Shown here piece by piece: positions 44,554 through 52,745 of a stretch of DNA of 64,000 nucleotides. The translations under genes and the position numbers were made by a program. Source of the DNA: Verrucomicrobiota bacterium (GTDB lineage: Bacteria; Verrucomicrobiota; Verrucomicrobiia; Chthoniobacterales; Terrimicrobiaceae). The notes beneath the pieces were generated by a model that was given only the letters and a program-made list of their open reading frames with translations, ran no database searches and was not told the origin of the DNA. The stretch spans positions 1 to 64,000 of the forward strand of contig JAFKMU010000059.1 of NCBI GenBank assembly GCA_017305195.1. Direction: 5' to 3'. Within the stretch, counting starts at the first letter, position 1. Every line of letters starts with the position of its first letter.

Positions 44554-45684
44554 TCAGGCCGGCCTGGATATCGTTTTCTCGTAAATGGCGTAACTCTTCG
44601 AATGGGTTGCTCCCATGAGTTCGATCAGCTTGATCACCTGCGTGTTATTGGCCTCGATCCAGGACAGCTCGGCGGAATGCGCCAGTTTCTGCGTTCGCAG
44701 GACCATGTCATGACACAGAAGCGCGACAAGCCCCGTGTCCCGGTACTCGGGCGCCACGCCCAGTATCACCTGCCGAACGGTGCGAATCCGGCGCGTCTTC
44801 ATCATCCACAGGATGCAGGGGAGGCGCAGCCAATACGGGATGCGTTTCGTCCGGATCAGGAGCTCGTTGAAGTTTGGCAGCGTGAGCATGAAACCCACCG
44901 CCTTGCCATCGACCTCGGCGAATACGAGAAAGTCGGGATTTGCGAGCGCTTTCAGGTCATCGGCAGAGGCAAGCAAATCCTCGAGCGAAATCGGGACAAA
45001 ACCCCAGTTCCGATCCAGCGTTACATTATACAACTGGTGCGCCAGGCGGAGGTCTTCATTCAGCCGCTTCATGTTAAGCGAGCGGATGGTCACATTCTTG
45101 GCACGCTCCTCGAGCCTGCGGGATATCTTCTCTATGCGAGAGGGGACGCCGATATGAAGCGGGAGATGAAATCCATAAAGATTTCGCACGACCTGATGGG
45201 AAGCGCTTTCCATCAGGCTGGCATAGTAGGCAGGATTCCAGGGCATGGAGATGCTCGGCGGCTCCTGGTGCCCCATGGTCAAGAGCCCGCATTCCTCATT
45301 GATCGAGGGATTGTACGGCCCGCGGATCGTATCGCAGTTTAGCTTCCAGAGAGTTTTTTCGACCTGGGCAAGGAGAGCCTGTGCGGTTTCGGCATTTTCC
45401 TCGCAAGCGAAGAATCCGAAAAATCCCACCCGATCGTTCCAATAGGCGTTGTGCGAGCGATTACGAATGGCCGCGATGCGCCCGACCGGTTTCCCATCGC
45501 GACGAGCGATGAACCCGGTGATGGAGCCGTCCTGGCGATTGAAAAGACAATCCGGACGCAGAAACTTGGCGATACTCCCGGGAACTGGCGGAACAAAGCT
45601 CGCGTCTCTGCCATGCAACATCTCCGGGAGCCTTTCGAAAAGAGTGCGGTCGGAAGATGTGCGACAGGCGGATATTGATAGCAT
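44554..45684 (-). CDS. GNAT-fold acyltransferase-like protein
   Basis: The 376-residue cytoplasmic protein has hallmark segments FGFFACEENAETAQALLAQVEKTL, IRGPYNPSINEECGLL and MPWNPAYYASLMESA. A C-terminal GNAT-like half follows (AVGFMLTLPNFNELL; VILGVAPEYRDTGLVALLCHDMVL; WIEANNTQVIKLIELMGA, about 245-370). This pattern defines a widespread uncharacterised family annotated as N-acetyltransferase-like. The pyrophosphate-binding loop (VAPEYRDTGLVALL) is recognisable but not canonical. No substrate can be proposed. Confidence 0.7.
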   Translation of the reverse strand: MLSISACRTSSDRTLFERLPEMLHGRDASFVPPVPGSIAKFLRPDCLFNRQDGSITGFIARRDGKPVGRIAAIRNRSHNAYWNDRVGFFGFFACEENAETAQALLAQVEKTLWKLNCDTIRGPYNPSINEECGLLTMGHQEPPSISMPWNPAYYASLMESASHQVVRNLYGFHLPLHIGVPSRIEKISRRLEERAKNVTIRSLNMKRLNEDLRLAHQLYNVTLDRNWGFVPISLEDLLASADDLKALANPDFLVFAEVDGKAVGFMLTLPNFNELLIRTKRIPYWLRLPCILWMMKTRRIRTVRQVILGVAPEYRDTGLVALLCHDMVLRTQKLAHSAELSWIEANNTQVIKLIELMGATHSKSYAIYEKTISRPA

Positions 45685-46107
45685 GAGCGTATTCTTTTCC
45701 TGATCTGCCTAAGCAGGCGTGGGGTGGCCGGGCATCGGCGGCGCGGGTCGCCGAGGCGGTGAGTTTTCTGGAGCTTTTGAAAAGTGACGTGAGACCCCGG
45801 CATTCTCGGTGGATTGCCGCGAGTTCAATGTTTCGCGGATTCCCAATTGAGTGGCCGGCGCGAAGACCGTTGTGTATCGGCCAGGACCGGTGCGTCAACG
45901 TTGGCCGAGACCGTGATTTGCGAGCGACACGAGCGGGAAACAGGCTCTGCGTGAGATGGAATCAAAAGATGGCATTCGACGCATGATAGAAGCCCCGAAC
46001 TGGAGCAAGAGAGTCGGAGGAAAGGTCCGGGGTGTCAAACCCCATCGCCACAATCCAGCCCGAGCATCTGCTTTAGCCACGATGCATCGTCCCGGGTTGC
46101 GGCGTCA
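45685..46107. other. Gene-free stretch between the GNAT-like gene and the IS remnant
   Basis: About 420 bp. Short ORFs on both strands lack recognisable content. It lies inside the presumed decayed mobile region. Confidence 0.4.
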
Positions 46108-46143
46108 GTGATCTGCCCCCAACAGGTGATCTGCTCCCAAAAG
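46108..46143. repeat. Tandem 18-bp repeats resembling an IS3-family end
   Basis: GTGATCTGCCCCCAACAG (46108-46125) is followed immediately by GTGATCTGCTCCCAAAAG (46126-46143), two mismatches apart. TGATCTGCC/TCCC-type sequences are common at IS3-family termini. The C-terminal end of an IS3-type transposase is read 120 bp further on, at the expected distance. Confidence 0.5.
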
Positions 46144-46520
46144 ATCGGACCGGATAAAACGAAAAAGTTTCTGGTTTGACCTCAACCTGCGAACTGGACC
46201 GCAAAAGCTCAAGAGTCGGCTAGAGTGTGACGCTGTTCCGAAGTTTGGACAGAGGGCAGCATTAGTTCGTGGCAGGTAGAAGCCCCTGAGTTTTTCTGTT
46301 TCCGTTTGTTTTGCCTAGAGTCCGCAAGGTCTGCGCTGCGAACGCAGCTTGAGGCAAGTTCGGCAGCGCACCATGTGGACGATAGTCGTTGTATTCTTCG
46401 TGACACAGCTGGAGTTTGTCACGCGCCTCTTCCAACGAGGCGAAGAGATGTGTGTTCAGGCACTCGTCGCGGAGCTGGCCATTAAAGCTTTCGATGAAGC
46501 CGGAAGTTCTTGTCGTTCCA
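46108..46520 (-). mobile_element. IS3-family insertion sequence remnant (3' end only)
   Basis: The minus strand from about 46520 to 46262 encodes the C-terminal integrase-core segment of an IS3 OrfB transposase: FIESFNGQLRDECLNTHLFASLEEA and YNDYRPHGALPNLPQAAFA, which includes the final catalytic Glu of the DDE triad. The upstream two thirds of orfB and orfA are absent. The terminal-repeat-like sequences at 46108-46143 mark the likely right end. The fragment is fused in frame to a recombinase gene. Confidence 0.75.
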
Positions 46521-47218
46521 CGGCCGGATCGCCCCTTTCCCGGCCAGTGGCGGAGGATTGCATCAGCCGTCGGCAGAAGCTCGATGTACCGTTCCCGGAG
46601 CCCGCCGCGGGTCTTCTTCGGAATCACGTGGAGTTCTTTGCCCTTCCAATCGAAATCCTCCCAGGTAGCCCGAAGAATCTCGGACGTTCGGAGCCCGCAA
46701 TATCCGCCGAGCGCTGCCCATGCGAGCAGAGGAGGGGAGTTGATCTCTTCTGCCTTCTCGAGAACGAGCTTCATCTCCGCGGGGGTGAGGATGCCTTTCT
46801 TGCCCTCCGGCTTCTCGATCCCGATCTTGGCCGCCGGGTTCCTGGGGATGATTTCCAGCCAGTCCCGGCAGTGTTCGAAGAAACGCCTGACGATTCTGAA
46901 GCAGTTGTATTGATGGCATTCGGACCCGCCAACCGCATTCAACCACTGATCAATGTCATGGTGAGTGATGCTTGAAAGGGCGTGAGCGCCATACTTCTCT
47001 TTGAAGAGCTTCCCAATGTAGCGGTAGTGCGCCTTCGTGCGGGCAGCGAGTTTATCGATTCGGTCGAGCCACAGCGCCCAAACCTCCCGGACAGTGGCAC
47101 CAGATTGGGCACTGGGATCGGGATTTACGTAACCCTGAGATGCAATGGCCTCGGCCGCTCCCAGTCCATTCTCCCGGTAGTAGACGATGAACTTCAAGGC
47201 CTCTGGCTTCAGAGGCAA
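46262..47218 (-). pseudogene. Tyrosine recombinase truncated and fused in frame to an IS3 transposase tail
   Basis: Residues up to the junction near 46520 form a phage-type integrase: an N-terminal SAM-like core-binding domain (VREVWALWLDRIDKLAARTKAHYRYIGKLF; ITHHDIDQWLNAVG). The start of the catalytic domain has the first Arg (ALGGYCGLRTSEIL) and the beta-hairpin Lys (IPKKTRGG). The HxxR and nucleophile Tyr boxes are missing; after KGRSGRG the frame continues as IS3 OrfB (see the mobile element). Recombination activity is therefore not expected. The frame is open to 47362; I take a TTG at 47218 with an AGAGG site as a likely start. It lies directly 3' of tRNA-Arg, the usual place for the integrase of a tRNA-inserted element. 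Confidence 0.8.
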
Positions 47219-47314
47219 AAAAGAACCTCTGGCGATGAGTGCCGGTCTCTTTTGCCGAGAGATCGACCTTCCAAGGAAGCTTTCGTCCCTCGATGTAATC
47301 GGCCTCTCAGGGCG

Positions 47315-47380
47315 TTCTGAGAGTGGAAAAGAAACTGCACCGGGCGGGGGTCGAACCCACAACCTTCGGCTCCGGAGGCC
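47315..47380 (-). repeat. Direct-repeat partner overlapping the tRNA-Arg 3' half (candidate att site)
   Basis: The segment matches 38156-38221 across the tRNA T arm, acceptor stem and about 20 bp beyond. It is the intact, probably functional copy. Confidence 0.65.
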
Positions 47381-47409
47381 GACGCTCTATCCGATTGAGC
47401 TACCGGTGC
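47336..47409 (-). tRNA. tRNA-Arg (anticodon CCG)
   Basis: A full cloverleaf reads on the minus strand. Acceptor arms are GCACCGG/CCGGTGC with discriminator A, the D arm is GCTC/GAGC, and the anticodon stem TCGGC/GCCGA encloses loop CTCCGGA (anticodon CCG, codon CGG). The T arm is GTGGG/CCCGC with a TTCGACC loop. CCA is not encoded. The recombinase remnant lies immediately downstream. Confidence 0.93.
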
Positions 47410-47495
47410 GTAGGGTGCGAAGCATCCAGCATTTCGGACGGAGAATCAAGCGTGAGAGCTTGATTTTGTACGATTTCGGGAGTGGACTACAATTC

Positions 47496-48197
47496 ATGCC
47501 CCTGCTTCTCGTGCTCCTCCTGGCTTTTGGCTCCTCCGCTTTGGCCCAATCGAACGTAGAGAATCGTTCCGCCTTTACCTCGGAGCCCGGCGTGCAGGGC
47601 GAGGTGAATGCCATCGTCATCCAGCCGGATGGCAAGGTGATCATCGGCGGTCACTTCACTTCGGTGAACGGACAGCCGCGAGGCAATCTGGCCCGGCTGA
47701 ATCCCGATGGCACGCTGGATTCCACCTTTGCCAACACTTTCGAGGCAGGTGTGAGCGGGCAGGTCCTGGCGCTCGCCCTTCAGGCCGATGGCAGTGTGAT
47801 CGTGGGCGGTTCGTTTAATCAGGCGAATTCCTTCCAAATCTACAATATTGCGCGCTATAAGGCCGATGGCAGCATTGACAAGGGATTTGCCTCGGGGGAT
47901 GGCACGGGCAGCCCGGGAACGGATGGGCCGGTCTTTGCGTTAACCGTTCAGCCGGACGGAAAGATCATCCTGGGCGGCAGCTTCAGCCAGGTGATTGGTC
48001 AGCCTCGCCGCAGTGTGGCCCGGCTCAATGCGGACGGTTCGCTTGATGCCCCGGTGCTTTCCAATCCCCAAGCGGCTTCCGGTACCGTCAAATCCGTCGT
48101 GCTCGATGCCCGTGGCGCTCTCGTTGCAGGAGGACGGTTTTCTGTACAGAATCAGACGGCTCAGAATTTGCTTAAGGCTTCTCCCTCAGGGAACTAG
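47496..48197 (+). CDS. Secreted delta-60 repeat (beta-propeller-like) protein
   Basis: The 233-residue protein has a signal peptide (1-17, ALAQS). Four delta-60 repeats follow, each of the form AIVIQPDGKVIIGGHFTSVNG ... NLARLNPDGTLDSTF; the others include ALALQADGSVIVGGSF, ALTVQPDGKIILGGSF and SVVLDARGALVAGGRF. In larger proteins these repeats form surface propellers; here only four are present, so it is short for the family and may be a fragment of a longer ancestor. It is encoded just past the tRNA and upstream of the cellulose operon in the same direction, 219 bp away. Confidence 0.8.
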   Translation: MPLLLVLLLAFGSSALAQSNVENRSAFTSEPGVQGEVNAIVIQPDGKVIIGGHFTSVNGQPRGNLARLNPDGTLDSTFANTFEAGVSGQVLALALQADGSVIVGGSFNQANSFQIYNIARYKADGSIDKGFASGDGTGSPGTDGPVFALTVQPDGKIILGGSFSQVIGQPRRSVARLNADGSLDAPVLSNPQAASGTVKSVVLDARGALVAGGRFSVQNQTAQNLLKASPSGN

Positions 48198-48252
48198 CTT
48201 CCTCTCATTCCCCAGGGGAAGGGGAAAAGCTGTAAAAACTTCATGCAATCGG

Positions 48253-48281
48253 TTGCAATGAGTGCGCCGATGTGGTTTACT
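48253..48281 (+). promoter_or_regulatory. Possible sigma-70-type promoter for the cellulose operon
   Basis: TTGCAA (48253-48258) and TTTACT (48276-48281) are separated by 17 bp, 135 bp upstream of the first operon gene. A GCAATCGGTTGC dyad (48245-48256) overlaps the -35 element. Confidence 0.3.
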
Positions 48282-48415
48282 TTGCCCCCGTATTGGCTGC
48301 GATATGGAGGGAGATACCCCTGAAAATGTAATTAACCTTGTCGGAGGTGGCTTTCTTCGTGAAGCTACACGGCTTACCTTATCGCAGTCATCCGGAGGTC
48401 TGCTTCGAACTCACT

Positions 48416-49207
48416 ATGCCTGGTAGCGCTCAAATCATCCGCCGAATCATTGTCAGTGCCACATGCAAGGGAGGTGTGGGCCGTACTTTTTTCCTGGTGA
48501 ATCTCGCGGATTGGTATGCAGAGATTGAGCAGGATTTCGCCTTTTTCGATTCGGATATCTATAATGGCACCTTGACCCGTTTCCTGCCTGATTCCCGCTT
48601 CCTGCCTCTGGATAACCCTGAGGAGGCCGTGCGCGAGTTGAGCGAGGTGCTCGACGAGAGCGAGGTCATTGGGTGGGACGCGCTCGGGGCGTTGAAAGGG
48701 TACTATCCCGATTTCCTCGACGAGACCTTTGTGCAAAACAAGGATCGTTTCACCGAGCATCGAGTGACGATGATCCTCATGATCGAGGAGGACAAGGACA
48801 CGGTTTTCCAAGCAGGAGAGCTGGCCAAGCGCCTGGGTGATCAGGTGGACTGGCTGGTGGTAAAAAATCACAAGACCTGCTCGACGTCAGAGATTTACGA
48901 TAATAGCAAGGCTCGCCAGGAGTTGCTGCGCCTCGGTGCGGTGGAGATCACCATGGAGCGCGTTCCGTGGAGCCTGCTGGCAACGATTCAGAAGACCAGC
49001 CGGGGGCTTTCCTCGCTGGTGCTGGATGAATCGCTGCCGTTCCTCGAGAGACAGCGTCTCCGGACCTTTCAGAAGAGGTTTTTCGAGCAGTTGGAATCTG
49101 CTCGCGCCCTCTTGGTGCCGACCCGCCTCGCCATGACAGCCCCTGTGCACAAGTCGGGCAAGCCGACATCGTCCGCGCGGCCGCGAGTAGCTCCCGAGGA
49201 GGTTTGA
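48416..49207 (+). CDS. MinD/ParA-like ATPase paralogue with altered Walker A, cellulose operon
   Basis: The 263-residue protein has the SIMIBI ATPase fold of BcsQ/ParA. Its P-loop reads SATCKGGVGRTFFLVNLADW (about 14-33): the deviant-Walker signature Lys is kept but the invariant Lys before Thr is replaced by Arg (codon CGT at about 48494), so ATP hydrolysis may be lost. FFDSDIYNGTLTRFLP aligns with the Switch I region of the next gene, and VDWLVVKNHK is the adenine-pocket segment. The downstream paralogue has an intact motif and begins at its stop (TGATG overlap). In cellulose operons such proteins (BcsQ) help to localise the synthase. ATG 48416 was chosen; a TTG start at 48338 would add 26 residues. 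Confidence 0.75.
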   Translation: MPGSAQIIRRIIVSATCKGGVGRTFFLVNLADWYAEIEQDFAFFDSDIYNGTLTRFLPDSRFLPLDNPEEAVRELSEVLDESEVIGWDALGALKGYYPDFLDETFVQNKDRFTEHRVTMILMIEEDKDTVFQAGELAKRLGDQVDWLVVKNHKTCSTSEIYDNSKARQELLRLGAVEITMERVPWSLLATIQKTSRGLSSLVLDESLPFLERQRLRTFQKRFFEQLESARALLVPTRLAMTAPVHKSGKPTSSARPRVAPEEV

Positions 49208-49935
49208 TGAGCAAATCCCGGGCGCTATCCAAGATACCCACCCGCACCCACACCAAGCGTTTGGTGATGGTGGCCATTGACAAGGGAGGAGTCGGCAAGT
49301 CGTTCTTCTGCGTGCGGCTGGTCGAGTGGCTCGGCATGCACGGTGTGAATTTCTCGGCTTTCGATCCCGACTACAGCAACAGCACGCTGACACGGTTTTA
49401 TCCGGGTGCGAAGTTTCTCGACATCCGGCATAGCGAAAATCTCGACCAGATCGTGGAGTCCTTTGACAACAGCGACCTGATCATCGTTGACGGGGTGGGG
49501 GCGCACCAGAGCATCTTCCTGGATTGGATGGAGGAGACCGACCTGCTCAATGTGAAGCAGCAACTGGGGCTTTCCGTGACGCTCGTTCTCATCATTGAAT
49601 CCGACAAAGACACCGTGCATCAGGCGGGAGAAGCCGCCAAGCGCGCGGGTGGTCTTGTCGACTGGCTGGTCGTAAAGAACCAGAAGATGTCGCACACGAT
49701 GCGCATCTACGACAACAGCCAGGCACGCCAGACGCTGCTGGCCAACGGGGCCATCGAGGTCGAGATGCCCAAGCTCCAGCCGCATCTTGCGGAAGTGCTG
49801 CAAGCCCGCTCGCTGACCATCGACAAGGCGCTGGAAAGCCCCGAGGTGAATCTCCTGGACCGCCAGCGGCTCATTGACTTTTCCAGACAGTGGTTCGCGC
49901 AACTCGATAACGCCAAACAAATCCTTTTGCCATGA
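49207..49935 (+). CDS. MinD/ParA-like ATPase (BcsQ-like), cellulose operon
   Basis: The 242-residue paralogue of the preceding gene has a canonical deviant Walker A, AIDKGGVGKSFFCVRLVEW (about 23-41). Switch I is FDPDYSNSTLTRFYPGAKF, Walker B is LIIVDGVGAH, and VDWLVVKNQK follows. It likely dimerises with itself or with the upstream Arg-variant. No membrane-targeting helix is obvious at the C-terminus. Starts overlap the flanking genes (TGATG upstream, ATGATAG downstream), so all three small proteins are translationally coupled and should be produced in proportion. The family assignment is secure; a role in polar or patch localisation of cellulose synthase is inferred from BcsQ. Confidence 0.82.
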   Translation: MSKSRALSKIPTRTHTKRLVMVAIDKGGVGKSFFCVRLVEWLGMHGVNFSAFDPDYSNSTLTRFYPGAKFLDIRHSENLDQIVESFDNSDLIIVDGVGAHQSIFLDWMEETDLLNVKQQLGLSVTLVLIIESDKDTVHQAGEAAKRAGGLVDWLVVKNQKMSHTMRIYDNSQARQTLLANGAIEVEMPKLQPHLAEVLQARSLTIDKALESPEVNLLDRQRLIDFSRQWFAQLDNAKQILLP

Positions 49936-50447
49936 TAGAAAATCCGGAAATCCGCGCCAAGATCCTCGACTGGCAGAAACGCTACAACATCCAGGATGGC
50001 GACCCAGCCATTGCTCTGCTGGAGCTTATCGAATTCATCGGCCCGATGCGTTCATCCGGCGCTGCGGAGCCAGGTGAATACCGCGCCCCAGCCCAGGTGG
50101 CACCGATCTCCGCCCAGGTCGACGTATCCAGCGAGTCGCTTGCCGAGGCGATGAAGACTGCGCTGCTGCCCGTGATCGAGCGCATGTCCTACCAGGCGCA
50201 GGAGATGCAGCAGAAGCTCGAGCACATCGACTTCGACAAGTTCGTCAAGCAGATCGAGACCTACCATGAGGGGATCGACTACTGCACAAAGAAGCTCGAT
50301 GTGGTGAAGAAGGAGACCGACGCCCTCGTCATCCGGGTGGACAAGGTTGGCTCGCAGATCAAGCCCATTACTCGTGGAGCGGTGATCACCCTGTGCCTTT
50401 TCTTTGCAGTGCTTGGCGCGATCGTTTCGCGCCTCCTGGGCCTGTAG
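49932..50447 (+). CDS. Coiled-coil membrane-anchored protein of the cellulose operon, unknown
   Basis: The 171-residue protein has an N-terminal soluble helical part (about 1-40) and a Pro/Ala linker. A long coiled coil spans about 65-140 (ERMSYQAQEMQQKLEHIDFDKFVKQIETYHEGIDYCTKKLDVVKKETDALV in part), and one C-terminal membrane helix about 149-170. It would be tail-anchored, with the coiled coil in the cytoplasm. It is coupled to the ATPase gene by a 4-bp overlap and precedes bcsA by 23 bp. It matches no bcs accessory protein I know. A link between the two ATPases and the membrane synthase is a reasonable inference. Confidence 0.7.
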   Translation: MIENPEIRAKILDWQKRYNIQDGDPAIALLELIEFIGPMRSSGAAEPGEYRAPAQVAPISAQVDVSSESLAEAMKTALLPVIERMSYQAQEMQQKLEHIDFDKFVKQIETYHEGIDYCTKKLDVVKKETDALVIRVDKVGSQIKPITRGAVITLCLFFAVLGAIVSRLLGL

Positions 50448-50470
50448 GCGGATAGAGTTCAGACGACCGG

Positions 50471-52738
50471 ATGGCGAAAAAGAAATCCAAACACAGCGGG
50501 ATGGAGAGCTTGGGATACAAGCTCCTGGCCCGCATCGAAAAGAGCCCGCTGACCCAGCTCATACTGGCAGCCCTTTTCGTCGCCGGGATCATCGCCTGCG
50601 CCGCGAGCATCACCACGAAGACCCAGATCGCCGTGGCGGTCTCCGCCATCGTCGTCTTCCTCGCTCTCAAGAAGTTCAACAACATCGAGACCATCCGCGT
50701 TCTCTATCTCATCCTCGCGGCATTTCTCTCGGTCGACTACTTCTACTGGCGTACTTTTACGACTCTCGGCTTCAACGATCTGCTCAGCTTTTCCTGCGCG
50801 ATCATCCTGTATCTGGCCGAGCTCTACGGTTTCGTCGTCTACATCCTGAGTATCTTCGTCAACATCGACCCGCTGGATCGCAAGCCGATCCCCCTGCACA
50901 AGGACGAGCTGGACAAGGTGCCAACGGTCGACGTGATGATCCCTTCGTACAACGAGGAGTCGGAGCTGCTTGAGGTCACGCTGCTTTCCGCCCTCCAGAT
51001 GGATTATCCGAAGGATCGCTTCGACGTCTACCTGCTGGACGATGGCGGCACCGACCAGCGCTGCAACTCTCCTGATCCCGTCCTGGCGGCCAAGTCCAAG
51101 AAACGCCGGGAGGAGCTGAAGGCCCTCTGCGCCAAGGTGGGAGCCAGGTACCTCACCCGCGAAAAGAACGTCCACGCCAAGGCCGGCAACATCAACAGCG
51201 CCCTCCAGCAGACCGAGGGCGATCTCATCATGATCCTTGATGCGGATCATGCTCCGACGGCGGACTTCCTGCAAAACACGGTTGGCTGGTTCATCAAGGA
51301 CCCAAAGATGTTTCTGGTTCAGACGCCGCACTTCTTCATCAATCCCGATCCGATCGAGAAGAATCTCCAGACCTTCACCCAGATGCCGAGTGAGAACGAA
51401 ATGTTCTACCGCGTCATCCAGCGGGGGCTGGATTACTGGAATGCCGCCTTTTTCTGCGGTTCGGCCGCCGTCCTGCGCCGCAAGTACATCATGGAGATCG
51501 GTGGCATCAGCGGTGACACCATCACCGAGGATGCCGAGACCGCGCTGACCATGCACGCCCGCGGGTACAACAGCGCCTACATTGCCAAGCCCATGATCTC
51601 GGGCCTCCAGCCGGAAACGCTCGGCGGGTTCATCGGCCAGCGTGTGCGTTGGGCTCAGGGCATGTTGCAGATTTTCCTGCTGAAGAATCCGCTCGTCCTG
51701 CCGGGACTCACGCTGCCCCAGCGGCTATGCTACTTCAGCAGCGGCTTCTTCTGGTTCTTCGCTTACGCTCGACTTGTCTTCCTGCTCGCCCCGATGTGCT
51801 TCCTTTTCTTCGGGTTGAAGATTTACAACGCAAATTTCGTCGACTTTGCCGCGTACTGTTTGCCGCATCTTTTTGCGGTCTTCATGGTCTCCGATTTCCT
51901 CTTTGGCCATGTCCGGTGGTCTTTTGTCTCCGAGCTTTATGAGCTCATGCAGTCGGTCTACACCTTCCCGGCCATGCTCAAGGTGTTGATGAACCCCCGG
52001 GCTCCGAAATTTAACGTGACGGCCAAGGGCGAGACGCTGACCCAGGATTTTATCAGTCCGCTGGCCAAGCCGTTTTACCTTTTCCTGCTGCTCAATCTGG
52101 TGGCCATCGGTTTTGGTGCAGGGCGTCTGGTCTGGGGCAATATCGGCGACCGCTTCCCAACGACCATCACGATGTGCTGGGCGGGATTCAATGTCTTCAT
52201 CCTGCTTGCCGCCATGGGTGCGCTGCTGGAACGAAGGCAGCGCCGTGCCACGCCCCGCATGCCTGCCCAGATCCCGGCCCGCGTGCGGGTGGGAGACAAG
52301 TCCTATGTCGCGACGATCACCGATCTCTCGATCAGCGGTGCGAGCATTCAGATCGACGCGGCCTACGAGACCATTTTCCGCACCGACACCAAGGCCGACT
52401 TCATCGTGCAGGGCAATAATGCCGTCGCCGGAGAACCTTTCCATTTCGTCGTGCGCAATGCACGCAGCGAAGGGTCGCTGACGAATCTCGGCGTGCAGTT
52501 CCAACACAAGGATCTGGAGGAGCTGAAACGCAAGGTGCTCCTCGTCAATGGCAGCAGCGACCGCTGGATCAGCTTCCAGACGAATCGCGAGAAACGGCTC
52601 GGCGTCACACGCAGCGCGTTCTTCCTCATGAGCTGCGGCATCCGCTTCTCGATCGAGCATTTCGCCCACCTGATGATTGAATCCAACGTGCGCCAACCAT
52701 CGCCCGCTTATCACGTGGGAGGCCGATCTTCGAACTAG
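50471..52738 (+). CDS. bcsA: Cellulose synthase catalytic subunit with PilZ domain
   Basis: The 755-residue GT2 processive synthase polymerises UDP-glucose into beta-1,4-glucan and extrudes it through its own membrane channel. There are four N-terminal helices (about 28-130). The GT2 motifs are DDG (190-192), DAD (257-259), FFCGS (327-331), TED (352-354) and QRVRW (390-394). C-terminal helices follow (about 410-585), then a PilZ domain with RRQRR (588-592) and DLSISGAS (618-625). These match the RxxxR and D/NxSxxG c-di-GMP-binding motifs, so activation by c-di-GMP is expected. bcsB follows after 7 bp. Confidence 0.96.
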   Translation: MAKKKSKHSGMESLGYKLLARIEKSPLTQLILAALFVAGIIACAASITTKTQIAVAVSAIVVFLALKKFNNIETIRVLYLILAAFLSVDYFYWRTFTTLGFNDLLSFSCAIILYLAELYGFVVYILSIFVNIDPLDRKPIPLHKDELDKVPTVDVMIPSYNEESELLEVTLLSALQMDYPKDRFDVYLLDDGGTDQRCNSPDPVLAAKSKKRREELKALCAKVGARYLTREKNVHAKAGNINSALQQTEGDLIMILDADHAPTADFLQNTVGWFIKDPKMFLVQTPHFFINPDPIEKNLQTFTQMPSENEMFYRVIQRGLDYWNAAFFCGSAAVLRRKYIMEIGGISGDTITEDAETALTMHARGYNSAYIAKPMISGLQPETLGGFIGQRVRWAQGMLQIFLLKNPLVLPGLTLPQRLCYFSSGFFWFFAYARLVFLLAPMCFLFFGLKIYNANFVDFAAYCLPHLFAVFMVSDFLFGHVRWSFVSELYELMQSVYTFPAMLKVLMNPRAPKFNVTAKGETLTQDFISPLAKPFYLFLLLNLVAIGFGAGRLVWGNIGDRFPTTITMCWAGFNVFILLAAMGALLERRQRRATPRMPAQIPARVRVGDKSYVATITDLSISGASIQIDAAYETIFRTDTKADFIVQGNNAVAGEPFHFVVRNARSEGSLTNLGVQFQHKDLEELKRKVLLVNGSSDRWISFQTNREKRLGVTRSAFFLMSCGIRFSIEHFAHLMIESNVRQPSPAYHVGGRSSN

Positions 52739-52745
52739 CTGCCCT

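Noticed and set aside
48198-48415. c-di-GMP riboswitch in front of the cellulose operon
   Set aside because: I looked for the GEMM conserved core and its two-helix arrangement and did not find it; c-di-GMP control is more likely through the BcsA PilZ domain.
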